In this document: positions 8,701 to 16,579 of the stretch, one piece after another
Position numbering within the stretch: position 1 is the stretch's first letter
How the letters are laid out: every line of letters starts with the position of its first letter
DNA from: Catellatospora citrea
GTDB taxonomy: Bacteria; Actinomycetota; Actinomycetes; Mycobacteriales; Micromonosporaceae
Length of the DNA: 64,000 nt
Direction of reading: 5' to 3'
Assembly (NCBI RefSeq): GCF_003610235.1
Contig: NZ_RAPR01000001.1
Coordinates: 496,001 to 560,000 of the forward strand
Position numbers and translations under genes: made by a program
The notes under the pieces: model-generated
The model's database searches: none
Told to the model about the DNA's origin: nothing
The model's input: the letters and a program-made list of their open reading frames with translations, nothing else

Positions 8701-9437
8701 GCTGGGGCGTGGTCCTCACCGAGCACGGCCTGCGCTCGCTGCCGCTGGAGGAACTGTTCCGGACCTGGGTACGGTTCCTTTACATGCTCGTCGCCATGCG
8801 AAACGCGCTGACCGCCGACTACGGCTTCACCGCCTCGGTCACCACCATGGGCGAGGACCCTCGCGACCTGACGCCCTTCAAGGCGCAGTACGTCATCGAG
8901 GGCCACCGCCGGTTCCTGGTCAGCTACCTCGACGGGCTGCTGCACGACGACCTGCGCACCCTGTGGCAGCACACCGTCGGCTTCTGCGACCCGCAGCAGG
9001 ACATCCGCCAGTTCGACACCCAGCTCGCCGCCATGTCGGCCCGGCCGGACGTCACGCTGGTGCGCAACTCCGTGACCGCCGTCAAGGAACTGCTGCTGAC
9101 CGGCGACGACCCGCGCCGGGTCACCGCGCTGTGCCGCACGTACGCCCACGCCGACGTCCAACTGCTCAGCGACCTGAAGACCGCCGTGCTGCAGGGCATC
9201 CGGGCCTTCGAGACCCACGAGGCCGATGTCGTCGAGCAGGCGGGAGGCACGCTGCTCGACGCCACCCGGGACGCGCTCGCCGCGGTGTCGGCCTACTACG
9301 AGCGCCTGGCCGGGCAGACCCGTGGTCACGGCGTCACCGCCGCCGGTGCGGTCGAGGAGGCGATCCCGGTCGACCGGGGCCTGCCCGGTCACGGCGGTCC
9401 GCTGCTGCTTCCGGACTCACCACCGACCGGTCGCTGA
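5712..9437 (+). CDS. FHA - IDO-like haem dioxygenase - FAD/NAD(P)H reductase - cytochrome b5 fusion protein
   Basis: The protein has 1241 residues counted from GTG 5712. Residues 1-90 form an FHA phosphothreonine-binding domain (FGRD, SVSRRHARL, GSTNGTYVN). Residues about 110-480 resemble the indoleamine 2,3-dioxygenase/PrnB/DUF1864 haem superfamily (YIDLFFYNWRLRD, WNNAAERVFYL, then NRGWMGLHRIKAYGFLE), with His447 a candidate haem ligand. Residues about 500-905 are a cytochrome P450 reductase-like FAD/NAD(P)H unit (RLYS at 672-675; AAGSGIAPF at 754-762) without an FMN flavodoxin domain. Residues about 918-1000 are cytochrome b5, with HIGG at 947-950 and a second His at 971 or 972. The last 240 residues are helical and unassigned. 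I infer a self-sufficient, soluble oxygenase that carries its own electron chain and is docked by FHA. The true start may lie upstream: the frame reads the first FHA strand (RELRLVLTD) before the GTG, where only ATT and CTG codons occur. Confidence 0.88.
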   Translation: MCALPVTFGRDSGLAAVALDDVSVSRRHARLEMVGDYLVLTDLGSTNGTYVNDQRLTRRQALVPGDRIRIGRFDLTWMFLDPNATMLVDESHLTVHRPETPPDVAARRVVAAAEAHNRQVGHELDGFLSLAHGFLPAQPPLLAFPDSHRAWDEMTDRLPELFRRLTLRRAFDAMPVLDARAEALPDRYLLRASTMLGVFAHAYQYMAIDPPAALPDSLLRPWTTVSRRLGKQTPAVSYIDLFFYNWRLRDPAGPRALDNMDLLVPTWNNAAERVFYLVTTEFAMGLTPVLGAMLDAQEAVVADDPAALEGALLVILDQLQHVTQAIYPQIDPNPRARHPLDQVLWAKTVGTAGVPIFDGAPSPSGTAQPQIHALDAFLERRDYGSLVGQQSTYLAGYFPRHWQELVAALREVSVRQYVEDTRSSALRGVYNAMLDAYVGNRGWMGLHRIKAYGFLEVAFKVGRQVTTGARFTGLFKDRTWDKVDGELAVVREERRPPVGAPVVFGTARRGRVVTGESGAWTCYLDIDVTGQGVHHLPGDRVGVLAEHDENLVRRTVAALQATGDELVPLTPRWRAAVACREGYGEVDVLPLRTLLRFAQLRPIGREVAKRLARLTAVGAWQRVVDARMEDQWELWDVLNLLYAGGYDVTRLWKADPGDDDAFCAVVAPEPFRLYSIASAPPPGEPASTLRLVVAGLDYASARTPWSYPSKRQGAASHFLRRASLDGRQRVSLQIVATPRFRLPADPARPVVMFAAGSGIAPFLGFVAARTGPGENRLYLGIRTPDEFVEHADLDAAAAAGRLNLSVAFSRADAAIRFDGRRHVAGAGQRRRVDDVVRAEADALWELLRPVEDGGRGAFVYVCGSSRFSVAVLQALTGIVPGDGREFLRQLVADGRLAQDVFTTYLGHAQQTPRIEISDLAQHDTPDAGYWMAIGGAVIDVSEFIHLHIGGPHIVRNYVGMDATAAYRKVLHHAHAEIDSQLSMYQIGHLRRLQFGARWGVVLTEHGLRSLPLEELFRTWVRFLYMLVAMRNALTADYGFTASVTTMGEDPRDLTPFKAQYVIEGHRRFLVSYLDGLLHDDLRTLWQHTVGFCDPQQDIRQFDTQLAAMSARPDVTLVRNSVTAVKELLLTGDDPRRVTALCRTYAHADVQLLSDLKTAVLQGIRAFETHEADVVEQAGGTLLDATRDALAAVSAYYERLAGQTRGHGVTAAGAVEEAIPVDRGLPGHGGPLLLPDSPPTGR

Positions 9438-9510
9438 CGGACCCGCGTCACCGACGTGTGGTCCGCACGTCCGGCCGCAGGTGAGCGAGTCGCAGGCTTC
9501 GCGACCTCCG

Positions 9511-11811
9511 TCACGCCACCCGCAACACCTGGCCTGAGCTCGGGTGTTGCCGGTCGTTCGCGGACACGGCAGGGTCGGCGGCGGGTACGGCGATCGGCAG
9601 CCGGCAGCGCACGACGGTGCCGTGGGGTGAAGCGGCGGTGATGACGGCCCGGCCGCCGAGTTCGAGGCAGCGTTCGCGGATGCTCGTCACGCCCATGCCC
9701 GGCCGGTAGTCCGGGGCCATACCCCGTCCGTCGTCGGTGACCTCGATGTACAGGTCCCCGTCGCGCCACACCGACACCGCACAGTGCTCGGCCGCGGCGT
9801 GCCGGACGACGTTGGTGAGCGCCTCGGAGACGATCCGGTAGGCGGCGACCTCCACCGCCGCCGGGATCGGGTCGGCGCCGATCGTGCAGTCGAGCCGGGT
9901 ACGCGTGCCGCCGCTGATCCGGTCGACGAGTTCGCGCAGTGCGGCGGGCAGCCCGAGGTGGTCGAGGACGGTGGGGCGCAGCCCGTCGATGATCTGCCGG
10001 ACGTCACCGACGACCGCACGGTGGATCTCGGCGAGGTCGGCGAGGATGCGCTCGGCGGCGGCCGGGTCGGTGCCGATGAGCGACCGGCCGAGTTCCAGGC
10101 GCATCGAGGCCGACGCGAGGGTCGGGCCGAGTCCGTCGTGGATCTCTCTGCGCAGGCGGCGGCGTTCCTCCTCCAGGACCGTGACGGTGCCTTCGAGCGC
10201 CCGCTGCAGCCGGGCCGCCAGCAGCAGGCTGTAGGCGGTGGCGCCGGCCTGGCGGGCGAGGCCGGCGAGCAGGCGTCGGTCGGAGGGGCCGAAGGGTTCC
10301 CGGTCGGGTCCCGGGTCGAGGACGAGCCGGCCGATGGGTTCACCGTCGTGGACGAGGTCGAGGCTGGTGGCATTCGGTCCGGGCGCACCGTGGCTGCTGG
10401 ACGGCAGCGCCAGTCCGGGCACCTCGACGGCGGCGTGGGTCAGGCGCAGGGCGCCGACGAGGGTCGCGACGAGCTGGTGCAGCGCCGTCTCGGCGGAGTG
10501 CGCCGATTCCAGCCGCTGTCCGAGCTGGCGCAGCACCTCGTAGGGGTCTTCGCGCTGGCCGTAGACGAGGCGGCTGACGAGGCGGCGCAGCCCGGACCGG
10601 GCGGCGGTGAAGGACACGGCGACGACCACGACGAGCAGGACGGGTACGGGTTCGAGGCGGGTGTGGAAGGCGTGGCTGAGCAGGGCGGCAGCACCGAGGT
10701 AGGCGCCGATGAGGGTGACGGTGACCAGCCCGTAGACCAGCGAGCGGCGCAGGATGAGCTGGATGTCCCAGAGCCGGTAGCGCAGCACGGCGGCGGCGAG
10801 CAGCAGTAGGGCGGGGATCCAGACGACGGTGAGGTATTCCCACGGGATCAGCGGGTGCCCGAGGAGCTGTTCGGGGAGCTTGCCCAGCAGTAGGTAGCCC
10901 CCGGCGAGGACGACGAGGCCGTAGCTGACCAGTCGCATCCGCTGTCGGGCCAGCGGGTCGCGGGCGAGGACGTAGCTGGTGACGACGGCGGCGAGCACGA
11001 GGACGGGGAAGAACCCGGCGGCGGGCACGGAGACGCCGATGAGGGTCCAGGTGTGGCGCAGCCCATGCTCGGTGTGCAGGCTCGTGGCGAGGACCGTGCC
11101 GTAGGCGAGGAAGGGCAGGGCGTAGCCGAGGGTGATCAGCCACGGTCTGCGGCGCAGCAGTGGCCAGGTCTGCGGGAACGAGATGGCGAAGTGGAGCAGG
11201 CAGGCCCACAGGACGCAGTTGACGGCTTCGGCTGCGGTGGTGACCCAGAGCCGGCCGGTGGCGATCTCGATGGCCTGGGTGCCGTACATGTGGGAGGCGT
11301 ATCCGAAAAATTGCGTGACCGCGACCAGGTAGAGGGTGACGGCGGCGGGATCGCGGGGCCGCCGGGCGAGCACGAGCGCGGGCAGCAGGACCATGAAGAC
11401 GATGTAGGGCAGGGTGTAGGCGTTGCGGGCGGCGAGGCTCGCGAGTGGATAGTCGGTGAGGGTGACGGGCACGTCGATGCGGTGTCCGTCGCGGTCGACC
11501 GTATAGACGACGGTGTCGCCGATGCGGGGCGGCCGGTCGGCGAGGGATCCGGCGGCCAGGGGGCGGCCGCCGATGGCGACGACGGTGTCTCCGGCGCGCA
11601 GCGGTGTGCCGTCACCGGCGGCGACGGACAGGACGAGGCCGTCGGTGTGCCAGGCCCGGGAGTCGGTGTTGGTGGAGGTGCCGTCGGAGGGGTGCCCGGC
11701 TCGGGCCGCCCACAGCCAGCCGAGGGCGAGCAGCGCGAGCAGCACGGCGAGGACCATGCGGGTGAGCCAGGCGCGGCTGGCGCGGGCGGGGGGCGCGACC
11801 ACGGCTGTCAT
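9511..11811 (-). CDS. Membrane sensor histidine kinase with PDZ-like domain
   Basis: The protein has 766 residues, starting at ATG 11811 with GGAGA just upstream; the frame stays open far upstream but that part is shadow sequence. Layout: one N-terminal membrane helix (about 15-35), a PDZ-like segment (about 55-105, LRAGDTVVAIGGRPL), around eight further membrane helices (about 125-375), a GAF-like region (about 400-520), a HisKA_3 dimerisation helix with RREIHDGLGP (His558 is the phosphorylated residue) and a C-terminal HATPase_c domain (GVTSIRERCLELGG). It pairs with the divergent NarL-type gene 105 bases away, which is its likely partner. The PDZ-like part suggests that it senses a peptide or envelope state. 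The signal is unknown. Confidence 0.93.
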   Translation of the reverse strand: MTAVVAPPARASRAWLTRMVLAVLLALLALGWLWAARAGHPSDGTSTNTDSRAWHTDGLVLSVAAGDGTPLRAGDTVVAIGGRPLAAGSLADRPPRIGDTVVYTVDRDGHRIDVPVTLTDYPLASLAARNAYTLPYIVFMVLLPALVLARRPRDPAAVTLYLVAVTQFFGYASHMYGTQAIEIATGRLWVTTAAEAVNCVLWACLLHFAISFPQTWPLLRRRPWLITLGYALPFLAYGTVLATSLHTEHGLRHTWTLIGVSVPAAGFFPVLVLAAVVTSYVLARDPLARQRMRLVSYGLVVLAGGYLLLGKLPEQLLGHPLIPWEYLTVVWIPALLLLAAAVLRYRLWDIQLILRRSLVYGLVTVTLIGAYLGAAALLSHAFHTRLEPVPVLLVVVVAVSFTAARSGLRRLVSRLVYGQREDPYEVLRQLGQRLESAHSAETALHQLVATLVGALRLTHAAVEVPGLALPSSSHGAPGPNATSLDLVHDGEPIGRLVLDPGPDREPFGPSDRRLLAGLARQAGATAYSLLLAARLQRALEGTVTVLEEERRRLRREIHDGLGPTLASASMRLELGRSLIGTDPAAAERILADLAEIHRAVVGDVRQIIDGLRPTVLDHLGLPAALRELVDRISGGTRTRLDCTIGADPIPAAVEVAAYRIVSEALTNVVRHAAAEHCAVSVWRDGDLYIEVTDDGRGMAPDYRPGMGVTSIRERCLELGGRAVITAASPHGTVVRCRLPIAVPAADPAVSANDRQHPSSGQVLRVA

Positions 11812-11916
11812 CGGTCTCCATGGGAGGTGCTGTCCCGGGACGGCCGACCCATTGACGCCGGGACGGCGGTGAACGCATGGTGGTGCGGATCCCCCAGTGA
11901 CGATCAGGAGGATAGC

Positions 11917-12591
11917 GTGCCTGAGCAAGATCCGGCCGTGACGACCCTGGGTGTGCTGGTCGCCGACGACCACCCGATCTTCCTCGCCGGGATGCGGCAG
12001 CTGCTGGAGGTGTACCCGGGGTTGACCTGCGTCGCAGCGGTGACGTCGGGGTCGGAGGCGGTGCGGCAGGTGGTGGCGCTGCGCCCGGACGTGGCCGTGC
12101 TGGACCTGGACATGCCCGACCTGTCGGGAGTGGACGTGGTCCGCGCGATCGGGGCACAGGCGCCGCAGGTCGGGGTGCTGATGCTGACGATGCACGGCGA
12201 CGACGAGTCGGTGTTCGCGGCGCTGCGCGCCGGGGCCCGCGGCTATCTGCTCAAGGGCGCGACGCCGGACGAGGTGGTGGCGGCGATCCGGTCGGTGGCG
12301 TCGGGCGGGGCGGTGTTCGGGCCGAGCATCGCGGCGCGCCTGGTCGAGTACTTCGCGGCGCGCCCGCCGGCGGTGTCGGTCGCGGCGGCGCTGCCGGAGC
12401 TCACCGACCGGGAGCGGGAGATCCTGGCCCACCTGGCCGACGGGGAGGCGAACGCGACGATCGCCGCGCGGCTGTACCTGAGCCCGAAGACGGTGCGCAA
12501 CCACGTGTCGAACATCTTCACCAAGCTGCACGTCGCCGACCGCCACGCCGCGGCCCGCCGGGCCCGCGAGGCCGGCCTCGGCCGTCCCTGA
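11917..12591 (+). CDS. NarL/LuxR-family response regulator
   Basis: The protein has 224 residues. GTG 11917 is preceded by AGGAGG at the right distance. The receiver domain (about 11-130) is complete: D17/D18 acidic pair, phospho-acceptor D63 in VLDLDMP, and the Lys of GYLLKG. The LuxR helix-turn-helix occupies about 155-215 (LTDREREILAHL, TIAARLYLSPKTVRNHVSNIFTKL). It is divergent from the sensor kinase and almost certainly its cognate partner, acting as a phosphorylation-activated DNA-binding protein. Targets cannot be read from sequence; the shared 105-base promoter region is one candidate. It ends 24 bases before a strong hairpin. Confidence 0.95.
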   Translation: MPEQDPAVTTLGVLVADDHPIFLAGMRQLLEVYPGLTCVAAVTSGSEAVRQVVALRPDVAVLDLDMPDLSGVDVVRAIGAQAPQVGVLMLTMHGDDESVFAALRAGARGYLLKGATPDEVVAAIRSVASGGAVFGPSIAARLVEYFAARPPAVSVAAALPELTDREREILAHLADGEANATIAARLYLSPKTVRNHVSNIFTKLHVADRHAAARRAREAGLGRP

Positions 12592-12615
12592 CCGGACCTG
12601 CCCGGTACGCGTGAC

Positions 12616-12643
12616 GGCCGCCCCGGCGTTCGCCGGGGCGGCC
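12616..12643. terminator. Bidirectional hairpin between response regulator and M4 peptidase genes
   Basis: A perfect 13-bp inverted repeat (GGCCGCCCCGGCG / CGCCGGGGCGGCC) with a two-base TT spacer lies between two convergent genes. In high-GC actinobacteria such U-tract-poor hairpins commonly end transcripts. Its position 25 bases after one stop and 17 bases before the other suits both directions. Confidence 0.75.
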
Positions 12644-12659
12644 ACCTTGACCTGTGGAG

Positions 12660-15600
12660 TTACGGGTTGGCCTGCAGGCCCGTGGTCAGGCAGTCGACGC
12701 CGTCGGGCTCCCAGATGTCGTACACGACCCGCAGGAAGATCCCGCCGGTGCCGATGTGCCACCAGCCCAGGCTCGCCGCGAGGTCCTGCGGCAGGCCGGG
12801 ATTGGTGCGGGTGACGGTGAAGCCGCGGATGCCGTCGCCGTAGGTGGTCGCCGACGGCGGCGCCGGCGTGTTGTGCCCGCCGGTCCCGGCGGTCCGCCAG
12901 TACAGCAGGCCGGTGACCCGCTCGACGCTGCACCCGTTGGGCAGCGACAGGAACGCGTTGATGACCGTGTTGCCGCGGTGGCCGTCCAGGATCACCGGCC
13001 AGCGCGCGAACTTCGTGGTGCTGTAGACGGTCCGCCGGTGCACCGGCCCGAGCGGCGTCCGGCACTGCGCGTCGGTGACGCCCGGCGGCTTGCTGTAGTT
13101 CTCGACCAGGTCGACGATGACGCGGCCGTCCCCGTCCTGCCACGGCACGAAGATCTCGATCACAGCCTCGCGCGCCGTCGGGTCGCTCGACGCCGCCCGT
13201 GACACGACCCGCGCCTCCCACTCCCCGGCGAAGCTGACGCTCAGCCCGCCGGCGATGTTCGACGTCAGCACCTGCCCGGTCGACAGGTCCTTGGCGACGA
13301 GGGTCTGGTCGTTGATCGTGCAGCCCCGGTAGAGGAACAGCCCGCCGTACTGCGTGTACTGCACCGTGCCGAGGAACTCCACCTGCCAGCCGATGTCCTC
13401 GAACGCGGTGACCCCCACGGCGTTGAACGCCCTGGCGATGTGCTCACACATCGGGATAGTGAACCTGACCCCGCCCAACGCCGTGCCCACGGCGTCGTAG
13501 CAGGTGGCCAGGGTCTCGACCCGGTGGTTGAGGAAGTCCGACGTCGCGCCCAGGCGCCCGCCGACCAGGGTGGCGTAGGCGAGCTGCGTCATCGCGGGCC
13601 GCCCGATGCCCGGGCTGCCGCTGCCCGGCACACCCCCGTCGGTGATCATGACGGCGGCCCGGTTCGGCACGCCGGCCATCTCGTGGGTGCACAGCCAGCA
13701 CCCGGTGTTGATCGAGGCGACATGGTCCGGGTGGCCGAACACCCGCGGGTTCGCCATGTCGCGCACCGCGCCGCCCGGGGAGTTCTCGGCGATGCGCCAG
13801 TCGTTGGCATCGTTCTCCACCAGGTTGCCCATCAGGTCGGCGTAGTGCTCGCCCAGGGCGCCCGCCTCGCCGGTGGCCAGGAATCCGGCGCTGCTCTCGG
13901 CGACGCCGTGGGTGAACTCGTGCGCCACGATGTCCAGCGACGTGATCTTGGTGCCGAGGTGCATCCGAATGTCCAGGCAGTCCAGGTACCCGTACAGGTC
14001 CGGGTCCGATGTCTGCCGCGGCAGGGTGGTCTCCTGCGGGGTGCGCCCGCACCAGACGGCGTTGCCGTCGTAGGACGACCCGACCCGCACCTTGACCTGC
14101 GTGCCCTGGTTGTCGAAGCTGTTGCGGCCCAGCGCGGTGTAGAACACGTCGGTGGTGTCGAGGAACGTCGACACCGCCATGGAGTCCGGGTGCATGGTGT
14201 TGACCGGCACCATCGGGGTGCCGGGTGTCGTCGCCGGAGTGCCCGCCGGCTTGCTGATGTCGGTGCGGTCGAGCTGCTGACCGTTGAGGATCGTGTAGGG
14301 AACGGCGTTGGCGTGCGAGTCCACGGCGAACACCTCGGTGCCGCCGCGGGCGTCGACGTAGGAGATCCAGCCGGGCAGCGCCACCCGGTACACGAGCCGC
14401 TCCTGACCCTGTCCGAGGTTCGTCCCGGCGAACAGGTCCGCCGACAGGACCACCAGCGGGCTCGTCGGCTGGGTCGTCGACAGCCAGAGCGCGAACCGCG
14501 ACAGGCAGTCCTGCTGCCAGTGGCAGACCGCGTCGCGGTACCGGTCGACGGCGACCGCGCGCGCCGCCGCCGCGGTCACGGTCGCCTGCGGGTACGCCGT
14601 GGGGAACGTGACGAACCTGGCGCTGATCGACTCGGCGCGTCCGTCGGCGGTCAGGGTGACGGTCAGATAGGCGCCCTCCACCGGGAAACCGGCGTAGTAC
14701 TCCTGGAAGCGGACACTGACCCGCCCGCCGATGTCGGTGAACTGCTGCGGCGCCTGCAGGTGCTGCGTCGGGCGCAGCGTGCCGTACAGCTGCGCGAACA
14801 GCGGCTTGGCCATCAGGTCGCGGGCCCGGTCGACGGCCGTGGCGCCCTGCGTCGCCACGCCCAGGTGGCCCAGGCCCACCCAGGTGGGGGTGCCGGTCGC
14901 GGGGTCGACGACGACCCGTTGCAACCACGCCACGGGATTGACGAGCTGGCAGCCCGCGACCGACTTCTCGGTCAGCGTCAGACCGGGCCCGGTGACGGCC
15001 ATGGTCGCGGTGCTCTGGTCGACCAGCTGCAGGCCCGCCGGGACCTCCTTGACGGGCTCCATCCACGCCGCGTTGCCGAACAGCCAGCCCAGACGCGGCG
15101 CGTGCGCCCCGCCGGTCAGGAAGTACGGGTCGATGACGACCTGCGTCGGCGTCGGCAGCGCCACCACGTCCGCGTCCTCGTAGCCTCGGCCGGACTGGTA
15201 GGCCCGCACCACCTCCACGGCCTTGGCGGTCTCGAGCCGGGTCGTGTCGACCTCGCCCAGCTTCTCCCCCGTCAGCTGGCCCGCCACGCCCCGGATGACG
15301 CCGTCGCGGGTGAGCACGACCGACATCGTGGCGTTGGCGACCACCAGCTTGTCGACGGCGACACGGCTGAACGTCACCGTCGAGCACTCGCCGGCGCCGA
15401 CGACGCGGGTGACCAGGGTGTCGCGCATGTCGTCGAGGTTCCACAGCGACAGGTTCTGCCGGACGAACGCGGTGGCGTGCTCGGTGAGGGACGCCTTGGG
15501 GTCCAGGCCGCTCGGGATCTGCAACTCCAGCCGCGCCACGGTGCGCGCCTGCGGCCAGCTCTCCGCGCGCAGCGGGATCGTCGACTTGGCGGCCAGACCG

Positions 15601-15788
15601 TCGAGCAGTTTGACCTGCTCCTTGGACAGATAGGCGTCCTTGCGGTAGTCGGTGGTGATGGTGGAGTCCGCGGCCGCCTTCACCGCGGCCTGGGCGAGGT
15701 CGACGACGGTGACCGCCAGACTCGCCACGAGCGTCAGGGCGGCTGTCGTCGCCACCGTCCGACGCGTTATGAACAGTCGCCGATACAT
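12660..15788 (-). CDS. Secreted thermolysin-family (M4) metallopeptidase
   Basis: The preproprotein has 1042 residues. ATG 15788 has AGGAGG ten bases upstream. A basic N-terminus and hydrophobic stretch (about 1-35) make a signal peptide. Residues about 100-450 look like the FTP/PepSY propeptide that chaperones and inhibits the enzyme. The peptidase domain follows, with HEFTH at 623-627 (zinc ligands H623, H627; catalytic E624) and the third ligand E647 in GALGEHYADLMG, exactly 20 residues after H627 as in thermolysin. The last 250 residues are not part of the standard M4 core and are Cys-poor beta-type sequence, perhaps for substrate or wall binding. Length is well above a typical M4 preproenzyme of about 550 residues. 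Expected role: extracellular protein degradation. Confidence 0.93.
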   Translation of the reverse strand: MYRRLFITRRTVATTAALTLVASLAVTVVDLAQAAVKAAADSTITTDYRKDAYLSKEQVKLLDGLAAKSTIPLRAESWPQARTVARLELQIPSGLDPKASLTEHATAFVRQNLSLWNLDDMRDTLVTRVVGAGECSTVTFSRVAVDKLVVANATMSVVLTRDGVIRGVAGQLTGEKLGEVDTTRLETAKAVEVVRAYQSGRGYEDADVVALPTPTQVVIDPYFLTGGAHAPRLGWLFGNAAWMEPVKEVPAGLQLVDQSTATMAVTGPGLTLTEKSVAGCQLVNPVAWLQRVVVDPATGTPTWVGLGHLGVATQGATAVDRARDLMAKPLFAQLYGTLRPTQHLQAPQQFTDIGGRVSVRFQEYYAGFPVEGAYLTVTLTADGRAESISARFVTFPTAYPQATVTAAAARAVAVDRYRDAVCHWQQDCLSRFALWLSTTQPTSPLVVLSADLFAGTNLGQGQERLVYRVALPGWISYVDARGGTEVFAVDSHANAVPYTILNGQQLDRTDISKPAGTPATTPGTPMVPVNTMHPDSMAVSTFLDTTDVFYTALGRNSFDNQGTQVKVRVGSSYDGNAVWCGRTPQETTLPRQTSDPDLYGYLDCLDIRMHLGTKITSLDIVAHEFTHGVAESSAGFLATGEAGALGEHYADLMGNLVENDANDWRIAENSPGGAVRDMANPRVFGHPDHVASINTGCWLCTHEMAGVPNRAAVMITDGGVPGSGSPGIGRPAMTQLAYATLVGGRLGATSDFLNHRVETLATCYDAVGTALGGVRFTIPMCEHIARAFNAVGVTAFEDIGWQVEFLGTVQYTQYGGLFLYRGCTINDQTLVAKDLSTGQVLTSNIAGGLSVSFAGEWEARVVSRAASSDPTAREAVIEIFVPWQDGDGRVIVDLVENYSKPPGVTDAQCRTPLGPVHRRTVYSTTKFARWPVILDGHRGNTVINAFLSLPNGCSVERVTGLLYWRTAGTGGHNTPAPPSATTYGDGIRGFTVTRTNPGLPQDLAASLGWWHIGTGGIFLRVVYDIWEPDGVDCLTTGLQANP

Positions 15789-16114
15789 AGGGGAAATGCC
15801 TCCTCGAAGCCGAATCAGCCCGAGGATGGTCGACCCGGATCACCGGGCGCATGGGACACGCGTCCTCAATGAAGTCCCGACTGTCCCGGCATGCGCGCGT
15901 GGTCCCACGGGACACATCGAGGCCCGTCATCGCCCCTCGGCCCGACAAACCAAGGCCGCGAGGACGAGTGCGCGCGACGACGCCGTGAGAGTCGAGGCTC
16001 CGTCGGCGCGTCTGACGGCCGCTGCTGGTCCATCTGTCCGCACGCGCAGGCTGGACCAGCGCGCGACCAGGCAGCCAGGCCCAGACCCGGCTGCCTGCCC
16101 GGCTCAGCGTCGGC
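15789..16114. other. Upstream region of the M4 peptidase gene with three GGGACA elements
   Basis: These 326 bases contain no credible gene. GGGACA or its complement occurs at 15853-15858, 15882-15887 and 15909-15914; the last two form 7-bp arms (TGTCCCG / CGGGACA) 19 bases apart. They sit 65-125 bases upstream of the peptidase ATG and may be regulator sites. No clear -10/-35 pair was found. Confidence 0.35.
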
Positions 16115-16579
16115 TCAGAAGTGCGGGTCGAGATACGAGCCCCACTTGAACGTGCCGGACCACGGCAAGTCCCAGTCCTCGTGGTACGAGATCGTCGAGC
16201 CCGACCCGACAGGGTCCAATGATCCATACTCGCGGTAGCCAGGATCGCCATCCCCGTTGTCGCTCTGCGGGTCGAAGCAATGGGTCCAGACGTACTCGGC
16301 GGAGGTCGCCGGATGGGAGGCGTTCAGCACGATGTCGAACCAGGGGTAGTACCCGCTGGCGAAGATGGTGCCCCAGGTGTACCTGCCGTCGGCCAGGATG
16401 ATGTTTCGAGACACGCAGGCCGTCTGCATCGAGTCGTCGGGGTCCGCTGTGAGGAACATTGTCCTGGTGACCGTCGCGGTATCGGCTGCCTGCGCCGGCA
16501 CGGCGTTCGCAACCAGAGCTCCCAGCACCAGTGCGCTGATCACGACCGACCGTTTGACGGCATTCCGTCGAATGGGCAT
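16115..16579 (-). CDS. Small secreted protein of unknown function
   Basis: The protein has 154 residues from ATG 16579, where AAAGGG lies six bases upstream; an ATG at 16606 would add nine residues but has no ribosome site. The N-terminus is basic followed by a hydrophobic core and an Ala-X-Ala site near residue 32, so it is a Sec-secreted protein with a mature part of about 120 residues. The mature part is acidic and aromatic-rich, with two Cys residues (near CVSRN and THCFD) that could form a disulfide. No family recognised. It is flanked by secreted enzyme genes, so an extracellular inhibitor, chaperone or binding role is conceivable. The ribosome site lies within a small hairpin (see separate entry). 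Confidence 0.75.
   Translation of the reverse strand: MPIRRNAVKRSVVISALVLGALVANAVPAQAADTATVTRTMFLTADPDDSMQTACVSRNIILADGRYTWGTIFASGYYPWFDIVLNASHPATSAEYVWTHCFDPQSDNGDGDPGYREYGSLDPVGSGSTISYHEDWDLPWSGTFKWGSYLDPHF

Noticed and set aside
6936..9392. 818-residue minus-strand frame opposite the FHA-oxygenase gene
   Set aside because: The plus strand contains four consistent domains; the minus frame is Val/Gly/Asp low complexity.
9525..9560. Inverted repeat GCAACACC / GGTGTTGC at the end of the kinase gene
   Set aside because: It lies inside coding sequence with a 12-base loop, so I do not call it a terminator.
11812..13221. Minus-strand extension of the sensor kinase frame to 1236 residues
   Set aside because: It runs antisense through the response-regulator gene, is Arg/Gly/His-rich and has no ribosome site; the kinase has a good start at 11811.
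13440..15872. 810-residue plus-strand frame opposite the M4 peptidase
   Set aside because: Antisense shadow; the minus strand has HEFTH and the signal peptide.
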